Source: Brachypodium distachyon (taxonomy: Eukaryota; Streptophyta; Magnoliopsida; Poales; Poaceae). From it: a stretch of DNA of 64,000 bases. This document shows, piece after piece, positions 21,075 to 32,225 of the stretch. Within the stretch, counting starts at the first letter, position 1, and every line of letters begins with the position of its first letter. The DNA is taken from NCBI RefSeq assembly GCF_000005505.3, contig NC_016134.3, positions 46,342,650 to 46,406,649 on the forward strand. The letters run 5' to 3'. A program made the position numbers and the translations under genes. The notes beneath the pieces were generated by a model. The model worked only from the letters and a program-made list of their open reading frames with translations, was not told the DNA's origin and made no database searches.

Positions 21075-24000
21075 TTAAGACATAAACATTGCACTAGCAT
21101 GGCACTGCCTGCAAGGCTCCCGAACAGTTAATTTATCTGTAGATGGAACTTTATTCTCAATGTATGTTCTGACAGCCAAGAGCGCTCTGTGGGCTTCCTT
21201 GAAAAGAGCAGCTTCCAAGATATGACAATTTTTTTGCTTACCTTCACCACACCTATAGCCAAACATGGTGTCCAACGTAAGACACTCAAGTGACACCGCA
21301 TTATTTAGAATATAAGAGGCTAGTTCAACCAAGCACTTTGCAGAGCTGAAACCACAGATCTTCACGCTCCGGAGACAGCCATGGTGGCGTGCAGGAATTT
21401 GTCTCAGTTGTGAATCCTCAAAAACGGATTGATACAACATATGTCGCTGAGACACCTGACCATGAAAATGATAAGATGATTCAATTGAAAGTACCAGACT
21501 AATCAGATAGCTTTGCATTATTAAATGAATGAACAGAGCCAGCGCCTTACAGCTAATACTAAAGTCTCCAAGGAAGGAGACGCGTCAAGGAAAGAAACCA
21601 GGGAGTAGCAGTCATATGGACGCGAAACATGTGTTAACAGCAACTTGATGGTCAGGTGCTTAAGGTAGAGGAACTTGGTAGGCAGCGTTGGTGCATCAAC
21701 CACCTACACAAAAAATGTCATGTGTCAGATACATTACACCAGGCATGAACAATGCAATCTGTAGATATCACTAGCAAAGAACACCACCAATCTGTAGAGA
21801 ATACCTCACTCTGTGAAATTATGACAAGAGTTTCAAGTTTCGGCATACTGGATGGCAGCTTGCCACGAGCATCACCGATAAAATTTGAACGATCCATGGC
21901 TAGTTTCTTCACTTGCAATGTTTCCACATGTGAAAAGTTCAACCTGTGTCCGGCAAGGTTAAGACTAGAGAGATTTGGAGCTTTGCTTTCTATCACTCGA
22001 AGTCTATAGCAACCAATAACCCTAAGGCTGCTGAACCGCTGTAGGGAACAAGGTATCTTTAGGCAAATAATCTCCTCACAGCATTCCAGCACCAGTTGTT
22101 CCAAAGCAAGAGAGTTGCAAAGCAGGCACTCTAACTCATCCCATGTAATCCTCACATCATTCAAATGCAGACTCGTTAGACTTCTCAAGGAGCCAAGTTC
22201 AACAGTGGGATGGAGGGCAACATTATGAAGTTGAAGATACTGAAGTGAGTTTCGAACCCCATCTGATAAAAGTGAGCATGGGAAGTTGTATATTCTTTTT
22301 GTTGTGGGCAACCAGAGGGTAAGTTTTTCAATGCCTGGTTTAAGAGCAATCTGAAGCCAACTGTCAAAATAACGAGAACCATCAAAACCGCACATGTTAC
22401 TGTAGTCAAGATTGAACGTTTTCACGCCAATCCCTGAGTGCTTCCTAAGAATGCGGCCAACTTTGTGATGGAAATTCTCTCCACGTCCATTTATCTTCAA
22501 GCCAATCGTATCCTCATTGAAGATGAGATTTGGATGAAATCTCCAGGAATGTAAAAATGCACGAGATGCACAAGCAGCACGAGCAGCATCACGCATTGGC
22601 ATCAAGCAATGTATGAGAAACAATATTTCCTGCACAAATAAGCATTGGATAAAACGTCAACATTGAAATTGTAAAGCCATTACTTCAACTGAAGAAGGAA
22701 AAAACAGCACAAGCACATGGAATAACATTGTAACCCAGGTAGCTCTCCGCACGATGGTACATGGTGCATTGCGTTATATAGGTACATAGTGTGGCAGAAC
22801 ATAACATATGCAAAGTCATGCAACACAGTTGTTAACAGCTAGCCCACTAACTCGGTAGAACCCAATCCACCCAACAGCCCATAAAAGCAACACCCTACCC
22901 CTCTCCTATTTATTTTTTCCTCTGATACTCTACATAACTCCGCCTATGTTGCCTCAACATAGCCGGTCCCAAGCCCGAGTAAAGGAGGAGGGTTGTGATA
23001 GGCTTGGCGAGCCAACATAAAAAACCCAGCCACTCTTATGGAGATGAAACCCAAAAGAATTTCGTTGGGGCGTAACCCTCTTAGCGACGCGCCATACCGG
23101 AACCCGGGTGTGGTGTCAAATGGGCAAGGGCTGGGCCGTCACCCCCTAGGTGGCGCGCCGTATCTTGATCTGGATACGGTGACAAGTGAGCAAGGATCGG
23201 GTCGTCGCATCCTTAGTGGCGCGCTACATCGACGCCCGGATGTAGTGGAAAATGAGCAAGGGTCTTCGCATTTGACTCGACGAGTGCGAAGGGTAAGGAA
23301 GCTAGCCGAGCCTAGGAGGATCCGCTTAGGTAGCTGGAACGTAGGGTCCTTGACAGGTAAGCTTCGGGAGCTAGTTGATACAGCGGTGAGGAGAGGTGTG
23401 GATATCCTTTGCGTCCAAGAAACCAAATGGAGGGGACAGAAGGCGAAGGAGGTGGAGGATACTGGCTTCAAGCTATGGTACACGGGGACGGCTACAAACA
23501 AAAATGGGGTAGGCATCTTGATCAACAAGAGCCTCAAGTCTGGAGTGGTAAACGTCAAGAGGTGTGGGGACCGGATTATCCTGGTTAAGCTGGTATTTGG
23601 GGACTTAGTTCTCAATGTTATCAGTGCATATGCCCCGCAAGTAGGCCACAATGAGAACACCAAGAGGGAGTTCCGGGAAGGCCTCGAGGACTTGGTTAGG
23701 AGTGTACCGAGTGGCGAGAAGCTCTTCATAGGAGGAGACCTCAATGGCCACGTGGGTACATCTAACACAGGTTTTGAGGGGGTGCATGGCGGCTTTGGCT
23801 ATGGCATTAGGAACCAAGAAGGAGAAGATGTCTTAAGCTTTGCTCTAGCCTACGACATGATCGTAGCTAACACCCTCTTTAAAAAGAAAGAATCACATCT
23901 AGTGACTTTTAGTAGTGGTCAACACTGTAGCCAGATTGATTTCATCCTCTCGAGAAGAGAAGACAGAGGTGCGTGCCTAGATTGCAAGGTGATACCTGGG

Positions 24001-26230
24001 GAGAGTGTTGTCCATCAGCATAAGCTTGTGGTGGCTGATTTCCGCTTTCGGATTCGTGTCCAGCGGGATAAGCGTGCCAAAGTCGCTAGAACAAAGTGGT
24101 GGAAGCTCAATGGGGAGGTTGCTCAGGCGTTTAAGGAGAGGGTTATTAAGGAGGGCCCTTGGGAGGAAGAGGGTGATGCGGACAGTATGTGGATGAAGAT
24201 GGCGACTTGCATTCGTAAGGTGGCCTCAGAGGAGTTTGGAGTGTCAAGGGGAAGTAGAAGAGAAGTTAAAGACACCTGGTGGTGGAATGATGATGTCCAA
24301 AAGGCTATTAAAGAGAAGAAGGATTGTTTCCGACACCTATACTTGAATAGGAGTGCAGACAACATAGAGAAGTACAGGATGGCGAAGAAGGCCGCAAAGC
24401 GAGCTGTGAGTGAAGCACGGGGTCGGGCGTATGAGGACCTCTACCAACGTTTAGACACGAAGGAAGGCGAAAGGGACATCTATAAGATGGCCAAGATTCG
24501 AGAGAGGAAGACGAGGGATGTTGACCAAGTCAAATGCATCAAGGACGGAGCCGGCCAACTCCTGGTGAAGGACGAGGCGATTAAGCATAGATGGCGGGAG
24601 TACTTCGACAAGCTATTCAATGGGGAGACAGAGAGCTCTACCATTGAACTCGACGACTCCTTTGATGATACCAGTAGGCGTTTTGTGCGGCGAATCCAAG
24701 AGTCTGAGGTCAAGGAAGCTTTAAAAAGGATGAAAGGAGGAAAGGCAATGGGCCCTGATTGCATCCCCATTGAGGTGTAGAGAGACCTCGGAGACATAGC
24801 GATAGTATGGCTAACTAAGCTTTTCAACCTCATTTTTCAGGCAAACAAGATGCCAGAAGAATGGAGACGGAGTTTATTAGTACCAATCTTCAAGAACAAG
24901 GGGGATGTTCAGAGTTGTACTAATTACCGTGGAATTAAGCTGATGAGCCATACAATGAAGCTATGGGAGAGAGTCATTGAGCACCGCTTAAGACGAATGA
25001 CAAGCGTGACCAAAAATCAGTTTGGTTTCATGCCTGGGAGGTCGACCATGGAAGCCATTTTCTTGGTACGACAGCTTATGGAGAGATACAAGGAGCAAAA
25101 GAAGGACCTGCATATGGTGTTCATTGACTTGGAGAAGGCCTACGATAAGATACCGCGAAATGTCATGTGGTGGGCCTTAGAGAAACACAAAGTCCCAGCA
25201 AAGTACATTACCCTCATCAAGGACATGTACGATAATGTTGTGACAAGTGTTCGAACAAGTGATGGCGACACTGATGACTTCCCGATTAAAATAGGACTGC
25301 ACCAGGGGTCAGCTTTGAGCCCTTATCTTTTTGATTTGGTGATGGATGAGGTCACAAGGGATATACAAGGAGATATCCCATGGTGTATGCTCTTTGCAGA
25401 TGATGTGGTGCTAGTCGATGATAGTCGGACGGGGGTCAATAGGAAGTTAGAGCTTTGGAGACAAACCTTGGAATTCAAAGGTTTTAGACTTAGTAGAACT
25501 AAAACCGAGTACATGAAGTGCGGTTTCAGTACTACTACGCCCGAGGAGGAGGAGGAGGAGGTTAGCCTTGATGGGCAGGTAGTGCCTCAGAAGGACACCT
25601 TTCGATATTTGGGGTCGATGCTGCAAAAGGATGGGGACATCGATGAAGATGTGAACCATCGAATCAAAGCCGGATGGATGAAGTGGCGCCAAGCTTCTGG
25701 CATTCTTTGTGACAAAAGAGTGCCACAAAAGCTAAAAGGCAAGTTCTATAGGACGGCGATTCGACCCGCAATATTGTATGGCGCTGAGTGTTGGCCGACT
25801 AAAAGGCGACATGTTCAACAGTTAGGTGTGGCGGAGATGCGCATGTTGAGGTGGATGTGTGGCCACACAAGGAGGGACCGCGTCCGGAATGATGATATTC
25901 GAGACAGAGTTGGGGTAGCACCGATTGCAGAGAAGCTTGTTCAGCATCGTTTAAGATGGTTTGGGCATATCCAGCGCAGGCCTCTAGAGGCTCCAGTGCA
26001 TAGCGGACGGCTAAAGCGTGCTGGAAATGTCAAGAGAGGTCGGGGTAGACCAAACTTGACATGGGAGGAGTCCGTAAAGAGAGATCTGAAGGGCTGGAAT
26101 ATCACCAAAGAACTAGCCATGAACAGGGCTGCATGGAAGCTTGCTATCCATGTGCCAGAACCATGAGTTGGTTGCGAGTTTTTATGGGTTTCACCTCTAG
26201 CCTACCCCAACTTGTTTGGGACTAAAGGCT

Positions 26231-26270
<40 letters not shown>

Positions 26271-27348
26271 CGTCTGATACTCTACATCTCCGTATTGACC
26301 ACACATACCCGTATCAGATACGCATCCGATACAGGATAAGTGGACATCCATGCCGCATAGAATATGCGAACGAATGACCAAACCGACTTGGTTGCAGCAC
26401 AACACTAGCGACAGACAGATAGCACAAATCAATAATCCTTGAGTTCATGGCCTAGTTTGACTGTATATAAAAATAACCTCTGGCCATCATTTTTCCCCCT
26501 ACAATAGTTCAGTAATACTCATAGTTAGGAATCATAAAGGTTAGCGAGTGCTTTTAAATAAGAATCCAATTGTACCAATTCTGATCACATAGCTCACATA
26601 TTATTAGACAAATTGTACGTCAAATTGTGAGTTTGGATAGGCAAAGCACACCTTTTTTTTAAATGAAGGCTGGGAGTATAACTGCTAAAAAATCCATATA
26701 TGCTAAGTTATCTACATAGTACTAAAGCACCTACACTTATACATGCATAAAATTCTAGAGAGACGTGTTGGACATTTTACCAGCCTTTAGAGTTAAAGGC
26801 ATCGGTACTACCTCAGGAAGGTCTGGGATTGAACTTCTCATTATTTTGGCAGCTTGAGATTTTCCATCGCCACCTTGTTGACAGGGTGATCCCTTTCTTC
26901 TACCCCTTGATGTATTAAGTCCACCTACAACAGGAAAGAAAGAAAATTGGTAAGCCCATACCCGAGACATCCTCCCAAAAATTACTTTTTTTTCCCCATG
27001 AGGAACCTAGGCAGGGCGTTACCCGCCTGAAATTCCCCGTCGCTTACTCGTACGAAAACAATTACTCCTATAAAAGTTTGGAGATCGACAAGAGAAACAA
27101 AAAACGTAAAGAAAACATCGACAGAAGCAAACGTTGAGAGCGAGCGGGCTGTTAGGAAGAAGAGGCTTACACCGGGCTCGGATTTGCAAGCGACGCCGCT
27201 GCCGGTCGCGCTGCAAGGACATGAGGCGGTTCAGCGCAAACATCCCCATGCGTAGTATACGACGATGCCAAGAAATCACTTCCGAGTTCAGAGCCGGCGG
27301 CGGCGGAGGGTGGGGCTCTCTACTCCCGCGGAGACAGGATTTCCCCAC
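21075..27348 (-). CDS. F-box/LRR protein, five exons, LINE in intron 2
   Basis: Minus-strand exons 27348-27171, 26924-26812, 22629-21805, 21703-21551 and 21455-21075. All junctions are GT..AG and phase-consistent (exon 1 ends in a split Cys codon). This gives about 549 residues, or 516 if the ATG at 27249 is used. The F-box is created across the second junction: S-I-P-D-L-P-E joins E-I-L-F-L-I-H-C-L-M-P with R-A-A-C-A-S-R-A-F. Leucine-rich repeats and a C-terminal V-K-I-C-G-F-S-S-A-K and E-C-L-T-L-D-T block follow, as in large grass F-box families. Such proteins act as SCF ubiquitin-ligase adaptors binding SKP1. Intron 2 is about 4.2 kb because of an antisense LINE. All exons are open, so the gene is probably functional if that intron is spliced. 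Start and exon 1 are the least certain parts. Confidence 0.75.
22921..22935. repeat. Target-site duplication of the LINE, left
   Basis: TCTGATACTCTACAT, identical to 26273-26287 on the other side of the element. Confidence 0.9.
23038..26166 (+). pseudogene. LINE ORF: endonuclease-reverse transcriptase, one stop
   Basis: One continuous frame broken only by a TAG at 24778-24780. The N-terminal 75 residues hold three divergent repeats of about 23 residues (pattern L-G-R-x-P-L-x-x-A-P). An APE-type endonuclease begins at G-S-W-N-V-G-S-L (about residue 98) and includes Q-E-T-K-W, G-G-D-L-N-G-H-V-G and S-Q-I-D-F-I-L. Reverse transcriptase follows with Y-R-G-I-K-L, G-F-M-P-G-R-S-T, the catalytic F-I-D-L-E-K-A-Y-D and the F-A-D-D box, ending in a C-terminal region with R-W-M-C-G-H-T-R-R-D and R-L-R-W-F-G-H. 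It would copy its own RNA at nicked genomic DNA. With the stop in place, endonuclease and reverse transcriptase are separated, so this copy is probably inactive. Confidence 0.88.
26231..26270 (+). repeat. (GTT)n tail of the LINE
   Basis: Thirteen or so GTT units directly before the right TSD. This is the RTE-type microsatellite 3' terminus, so it belongs to the element and is not an independent repeat. Confidence 0.85.
26273..26287. repeat. Target-site duplication of the LINE, right
   Basis: TCTGATACTCTACAT, identical to 22921-22935. Confidence 0.9.
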
Positions 27349-27781
27349 TCAGCCAAACCCTAGCTGTAGTTGTGGGCTTGTGGGTGGTGTTTCGGGGCGG
27401 CGTGAGGGATTACAAACAGATGGCCATCGGGCCGGACCGGCCGGCTAGGGTTAAACGGGCCTGATCCGGACAGGGCCCGGAGAAGCCCGACTCTAAAGGT
27501 GCCTGGCCGGCCCGAAATCTCCTCCTCCTTCAGGCCCAGACGCTTCACCGAGGCCGGTCAGGGCCTGTCACGGCATGGCCCACCTCTCAACCTGGCCGGC
27601 AAGCCGTGCCGGCCAGCAAAACCCCAGCCTGGGTACGGCACACGAGCCCAGTCGGGCCGGCTCGGGCCCGTTTAGCACGGTGGGCCTCATAGCCAGCAAT
27701 AGCCCAGGTACAGCCCAAGTAACTTTTCCGATCAGCTAAGTGAACAAAAATGTAGTGCATTAAACGTTTCTATGAACATTT
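27349..27781. other. GC-rich upstream sequence of the F-box gene
   Basis: Dominated by GGCCGG/CCGGCC phrases (27430-27690), a low-complexity type seen in grass retroelement debris. No gene is recognised. Confidence 0.35.
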
Positions 27782-27838
27782 GGTTGCTCGAGTGGTTAGG
27801 AGACGGAGGTCGTGGGTTCAAGTCTCCTTCTCTGCACA
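27782..27838 (+). other. tRNA-like or SINE-head remnant
   Basis: GGTTGCTCGAGTGGTTAGG resembles a pol III A box and GGGTTCAAGTCTCC a B box, about 30 bp apart. Cloverleaf stems cannot be completed convincingly, so a SINE head or dead tRNA is more likely than an active tRNA gene. Confidence 0.35.
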
Positions 27839-27869
27839 TGTTTTGTGGCTGTGCTATTTCCTAGACTAA

Positions 27870-28837
27870 GGCTGTGTTTGGATGGTGTCATCAAGTAGAA
27901 CGTACTTCCTCTGTCCAGCTTTTTGGGGCGTTTTATTTGAAGCCTGTAGTCCACTTATACGAGGCGCCTAAGTATTTTACCACAAAATTTATGGAAAGGT
28001 GTGCTACCAGCTCACATGCATGCCTCTATTAAATGCTTCCCTATCTTACCTGCAGCAGTGTGATTGGCTTTAGAGCTACATGCAAGGCTAGCTTGGCTGT
28101 TCAGAACTCCTTGGTACCTATGAGAAAATTAGCACACCCCATATACATGCACGAAGGGGGTACAGGTGGTTCCCAAAAAGGCATATTCCTGTCAGATGCC
28201 CTTCCCTTTTCCTACTTTCTCTGCCTTTCGCTACAGCGGACGGCGACGGGCGACGCTGCAGCAACCGAATCCACTGTGCTCCGCAGAGGCCCGCGCCTTG
28301 TCCGTCCAGAGCGCGGCCAGCTCGCCGCGCACCGGCTCCGACTCCACGAATGCGAGGCACCCACGCGGCTTGCAGGCCTCCAACACGTCGCCGCCACCGT
28401 CTTCGCGGACGGGCGCCCGATGTCGGCCCTGCCGGGGCCCCCCTCGGCGACCTGGCTCGCCCTGGATCGCTCTGCTGGAGCCAGGAAGGAAGGGAGGTCG
28501 TGGACGCGGGGCGGTGCTGTGATTCGCGGGAGTTGGACCTCGGCCCAAGGGTCTGCGGCCGCGGCGGCGATGGCCGCGGCGACGCCATCGTGAGGTGATG
28601 GAGCAGGGGCGGATTAGCGACGGCAAGGGGACAGGGGAGGAGTGGCGCGAGGGTGCGGACCAGCGGTGTGCCGAGGGCGATGAAGCCGAGGGGAAGAACC
28701 ATTCCATTCCTGTCTGTTCCGCGAACCAACCAAAATTCAAAGTGATTCTATTTTTTCCAACCAAACACTGTGATGGAACCGTTCCCTTTCATTCCATTTT
28801 TATTCCATTCTATCCCGTTCTGGAACCAAACACAGCC
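27870..28837. mobile_element. PIF/Harbinger-like non-autonomous element
   Basis: Perfect 12-bp terminal inverted repeats GGCTGTGTTTGG..CCAAACACAGCC, flanked by TAA on both sides (27867-27869, 28838-28840), the 3-bp target type of PIF/Harbinger. The 968-bp body has an AT-rich left part and a GC-rich core (about 28240-28620) with overlapping frames on both strands. It encodes no transposase. The core looks like captured host sequence that I cannot identify. Confidence 0.72.
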
Positions 28838-28849
28838 TAAAAAAGGCTG

Positions 28850-30988
28850 GTGGGGTGTGTCCTAGAGAAAGAGCTGGTGGGTTTTCTCGACCAAGAGTTC
28901 GAGCCGGACCACCCTGATTCAATCAAGAAGGCTGATCTCGAAGGGTCTCCGCATCTGAGGGAGGATTCTTTCAGCATCAGGTGCGCTGTAACCGTCGTGA
29001 AGATCAGCAGCAAAAGGAGTAGAGGTGGTAAGTTTGTCGATGTGCCTCAAAGCAACCTGCATTTGCATCTCGGCGGCCTCCTGAAGAGTCGGGATGGAGC
29101 CTGCGTGACTTTTATGTTGCGGGGGAGAAGTTCTTGCCTCAGAGGTCAATCCTCGAGGCCTGGTCGCCGGTCTTCAAGGCGAAGCTCTCGTCCAGTGACA
29201 CGAAGGAGACTACAGTTATCGGCGGTTCTCATTCTGTTGTTGAAGTTCGTGACATGGAACCTAACGTGTTCAAGTCCTTGCTCCACTTCATATACACCGA
29301 CATGGTGCTTGTTTTGCCAGAGATGGCTCGCAGGAAGAAGAAAGGCGAGCCGCGTGGGGATGTGCTGATGGCTGGACATCTGCTTGCCAAAGCGGACAGG
29401 TAGGACGTCAAGAGGCTATAGCTGGCATGCGAGAAAAAGTTGTGCAACCACGTTGGCGCCGACATGGTGGCGACCAGCTTGGCTTTAGCTAAGCGGCATG
29501 GTTGCCAGGGTCTCAAGGAGGCTTGCTTTGAGTTCCCTGCTTCTCCTCCCAATTTGGAGGCCATGGTGGCGAGTGATGGCTACTGAAAGGGCATTTCGAT
29601 CCCTAAGTGTTTTGGTGTTAATGACAACATGACACGTGGACTAACCGTTTGTTGGAGTGTTTCAGATTTGAGATCAAATGGCACAAGACGGTTCGTTGCC
29701 CTCAAAGAAAGGAAAGAAGCGTAGCGGTGCTTAGCGGCTTTTTATTTATATTGAGTCGTAGGAACTCCGTACTATAAAGAGGGAGTCCACATGAGAAGGT
29801 AATGGGTGAATCAACTTCACGTACACAAACGTATTTTTGCACCCACATAAAGCCAACCCATGAGAGAGAGAACCTATTTTTGTGTGAGAACTTTGTTGGA
29901 GGTACAACCTCTCTGGGTCCAGGGGGTGGTACAACCGCCACAAGGTCCGGGGGGTGGAACTTCCTCCCCTGTACCGGCCTAGTACCTCCAGGGCGTGAAA
30001 ACGCTACTGACTAGGGTAGACCCCGGCCGGAACAAGGCCGGTTGTACCGGTTGGAGGTACAACCTCCCAAGTATCGGTCAAGGTCTACCCTGGCCCGAAA
30101 TGCCTCCAACGGTTAGAAATTTCCCCATACTTATACCCCTTCGTCCCCAATGGTTCTCACCCTCGAAAATCAGCCAAGAACAAGCTCTCTCTCCCCCAAG
30201 AACATAAGAACTTCATTTCCCTTGATCTCCCTCCATAGTTCCCCCTTTTGATTCATCTTTTGAGGATTGGAGGAGAAGATCAAGATCTAGGGTTTCACCA
30301 AGTCAAAAATTTGATTTCCCTTTGTTTCCATTGTGGATTTTGTTATTCTTGGGATTTTGGGATCCATAGCCGGAAAATGTCTCCTCAAGGCCACTAATCT
30401 TGTGAGGTGGTGCTTGTGGATTCAGGAAGGAGCCTCCAATTGAGTTGTGGAGACGTGCCCTTCTCCTCGGATTGGGAACTTCTAATTAAGTTGTGGAGAA
30501 AGCCCTGGTCAAGTTTGTAAGGGTTGTCATTCGCCCTCAAGGAAGCCACTAGTGGAACTCACCTCGCCTTTGTGATGTTGTGAGAGCTCATCCCACCTTT
30601 GTGGTGTGGTGAGGTCGAGAATAGAGTGAGCCTTTGTGGCGCCTCTACCTTTGTGGTAGAGCACTCCTCCAAACGGAGACGTACACCGACCCCAATAGGT
30701 GGAACTCTGGTGAAATCTTCGTCTCCCCGTGTGGTATCATTCTTGCCCCTTTACTTATTTGCTAAGCTTAATTGTTTATCTTGTGCTTCGGCTAGTGCTT
30801 CGGCTATTGCAGCATACTAGGGGTGTTCATCATTTAGACATTTTAGTGAACCCATGTATTGATGCTTGTATCCTTAAAAGTAAAAAGGAAAGGTAAAATT
30901 TGTTAGTCGCCTATTCACCCCCCCTCTAGTCGACCATACCGATCTTTCAGCTACAAGGCTACAAACACATGAAAAGGAGCCGCCTGTA
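28850..30988 (+). pseudogene. MATH-BTB gene remnant, split by a solo LTR
   Basis: The first part reads K-A-D-L-E-G-S-P-H-L-R-E-D-S-F-S-I-R-C and P-Q-S-N-L-H-L-H-L-G, the end of a MATH domain. After a 1-nt frameshift near 29118-29126 comes a BTB domain (S-I-L-E-A-W-S-P-V-F-K-A, then H-F-I-Y-T-D). Then follow A-K-A-D-R with in-frame stops, C-N-H-V-G-A-D-M-V-A-T-S-L-A-L-A and C-Q-G-L-K-E-A-C-F-E-F. The terminal D-G-Y is cut by a solo LTR; after it, sequence reading Y-K-H-M-K-R-S-R continues to a stop at about 30988. Intact relatives are CUL3 substrate adaptors expanded in grasses. The start, most of MATH and frame continuity are lost. Confidence 0.8.
29584..30949. mobile_element. Solo LTR, 1,366 bp, TSD GCTAC
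   Basis: It begins TGAAAGGGCATTTCGATCCC and ends CGATCTTTCA, so it has TG..CA ends with inverted TGAAAG. It is flanked by GCTAC on both sides (29579-29583 and 30950-30954). The phrase CCTATTCACCCCCCCTCTAG near the right end is characteristic of a grass Copia-type LTR. No internal retroelement sequence remains, so unequal recombination between two LTRs is implied. It interrupts the 3' end of the MATH-BTB remnant. Confidence 0.88.
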
Positions 30989-30990
30989 AC

Positions 30991-32225
30991 GACCCTAAAA
31001 TTAATTAAGCTTAAGTATATTTAATTAAGCTTGATTAATGCCATTGACTAATTAAGGTTAAGGATGTTGTCATTTATGCATTGTTGAATTTGAATAAGAA
31101 CTAAACCTTTTTTTAAGGTGTCGTGAGCTCTAACCTTGGATCTTGGTAAAACAACTCCCTTAAATAGTTATCCAATTGTCTTGAAGAATTTTTGCACAAG
31201 CTCGGATTATTATAAAATGAGTCCGTGCAAATTCTCAAAAAAATTGGAGTTGTTTCGGACCTCCAAATAATTAATACAAATTCTGGACATAAACAAATAG
31301 AAAGAAAGAAAAGGAAATAAGAAATATCTCCCATGCCTGTGGGCCCAGCCCAACACCCCACCGTCGACCTTTGGACTTTTGGCCCAGCCATTGACCGAAC
31401 TTTTTTTTACCCTTGTAGATGACTCGTGGGACCCACTCGTCAGCCTCCCCACCGACACTTCGGTCTCTTCCCTTCTTCTGTGCGTGCGTCACCCCCTCGG
31501 TCCTCCCCCGTCCTCTTCTCTTGAATTTTTTGTGCCAGTGGTCCCCTCGCCAACGTTTTTGTCAATAATGACCTCTTTCGAAAACTATTGACAAAACTAG
31601 CCTGGGGAAAGTCCAGAAAGTGACGCGTGGATTTTCCTACAATGATATTGACGGAATGTACTGTACCAGTCGCGCGCAATGTTTGTGCATTTGCTTGGAA
31701 AATCGCTTTTGCCCCTCCCTCCCTCCCGCCAATGTCATTGAAGAAAAGGCCTTTCGTCAGAGTAAGTTCTGAAAGGAACCAGATTTGTCAAAAAAAAAAA
31801 AAAAAGACATTGTCTGGAGGCCGCTGCCGTAAAAATTTCTCTTCTCTTCTGTGCACCGCGTCATGCCCACGACCTCCGCCTGGTCAGCGCTCGCGTCTTG
31901 TCGCCGTCGCCTCCCCGGCACTGCAGCCACACCGCCGCCCGTCCTCGCCCTTATCCCCTCCCTCCTCATCCTCCCCCAAGCCAGCGCCGTGCCTCCTCTG
32001 CCCCTGCTCTTTCTCTCTTTCTCCCCCGCCCGAAGCTCCCTTCCTCTCCCTTTTTCTGCACCAAGCAACGCCGCCTCCTTCGATTCTTCTCTAGAGAGCT
32101 CGTCTCGTCCGTCCCGACTAGACCCTCCGCCCCGACTCCTCCTTCCACCCTCCTAGCTAGCTAGAACAAGAAAAAAATCAATACACCAAAAGATGAGCCG
32201 CAGGCCCGCAAGAGCCACTTAGTCC
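30991..32225. other. Intergenic; nothing assignable
   Basis: An AT-rich part (30991-31380) is followed by C-rich sequence (31430-32160) with overlapping frames on both strands. A-homopolymer at 31791-31805. No domain or exon chain is recognised. Confidence 0.35.

Larger units (their letters stand above)
22936..26272 (+). mobile_element. RTE-type LINE, near full length
   Basis: 3,337 bp between perfect 15-bp target-site duplications. It has a short 5' leader, one long reading frame (endonuclease plus reverse transcriptase, no RNase H) and a 3' end of repeated GTT instead of poly-A, all typical of the RTE clade as found in grasses. It lies in sense opposite to the F-box gene, inside its second intron. 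The perfect TSD and a single coding defect point to a recent insertion. Confidence 0.92.

Noticed and set aside
26231..26270. GTT microsatellite as a stand-alone repeat or CRISPR-like array
   Set aside because: It is the 3' tail of the RTE-type LINE, directly followed by the TSD.
27782..27838. Active tRNA gene
   Set aside because: A- and B-box-like motifs exist, but acceptor and D/T stems do not pair well enough.
31627..32164. Overlapping Pro/Ser-rich frames
   Set aside because: Low-complexity C-rich sequence open in several frames at once; no conserved motif.
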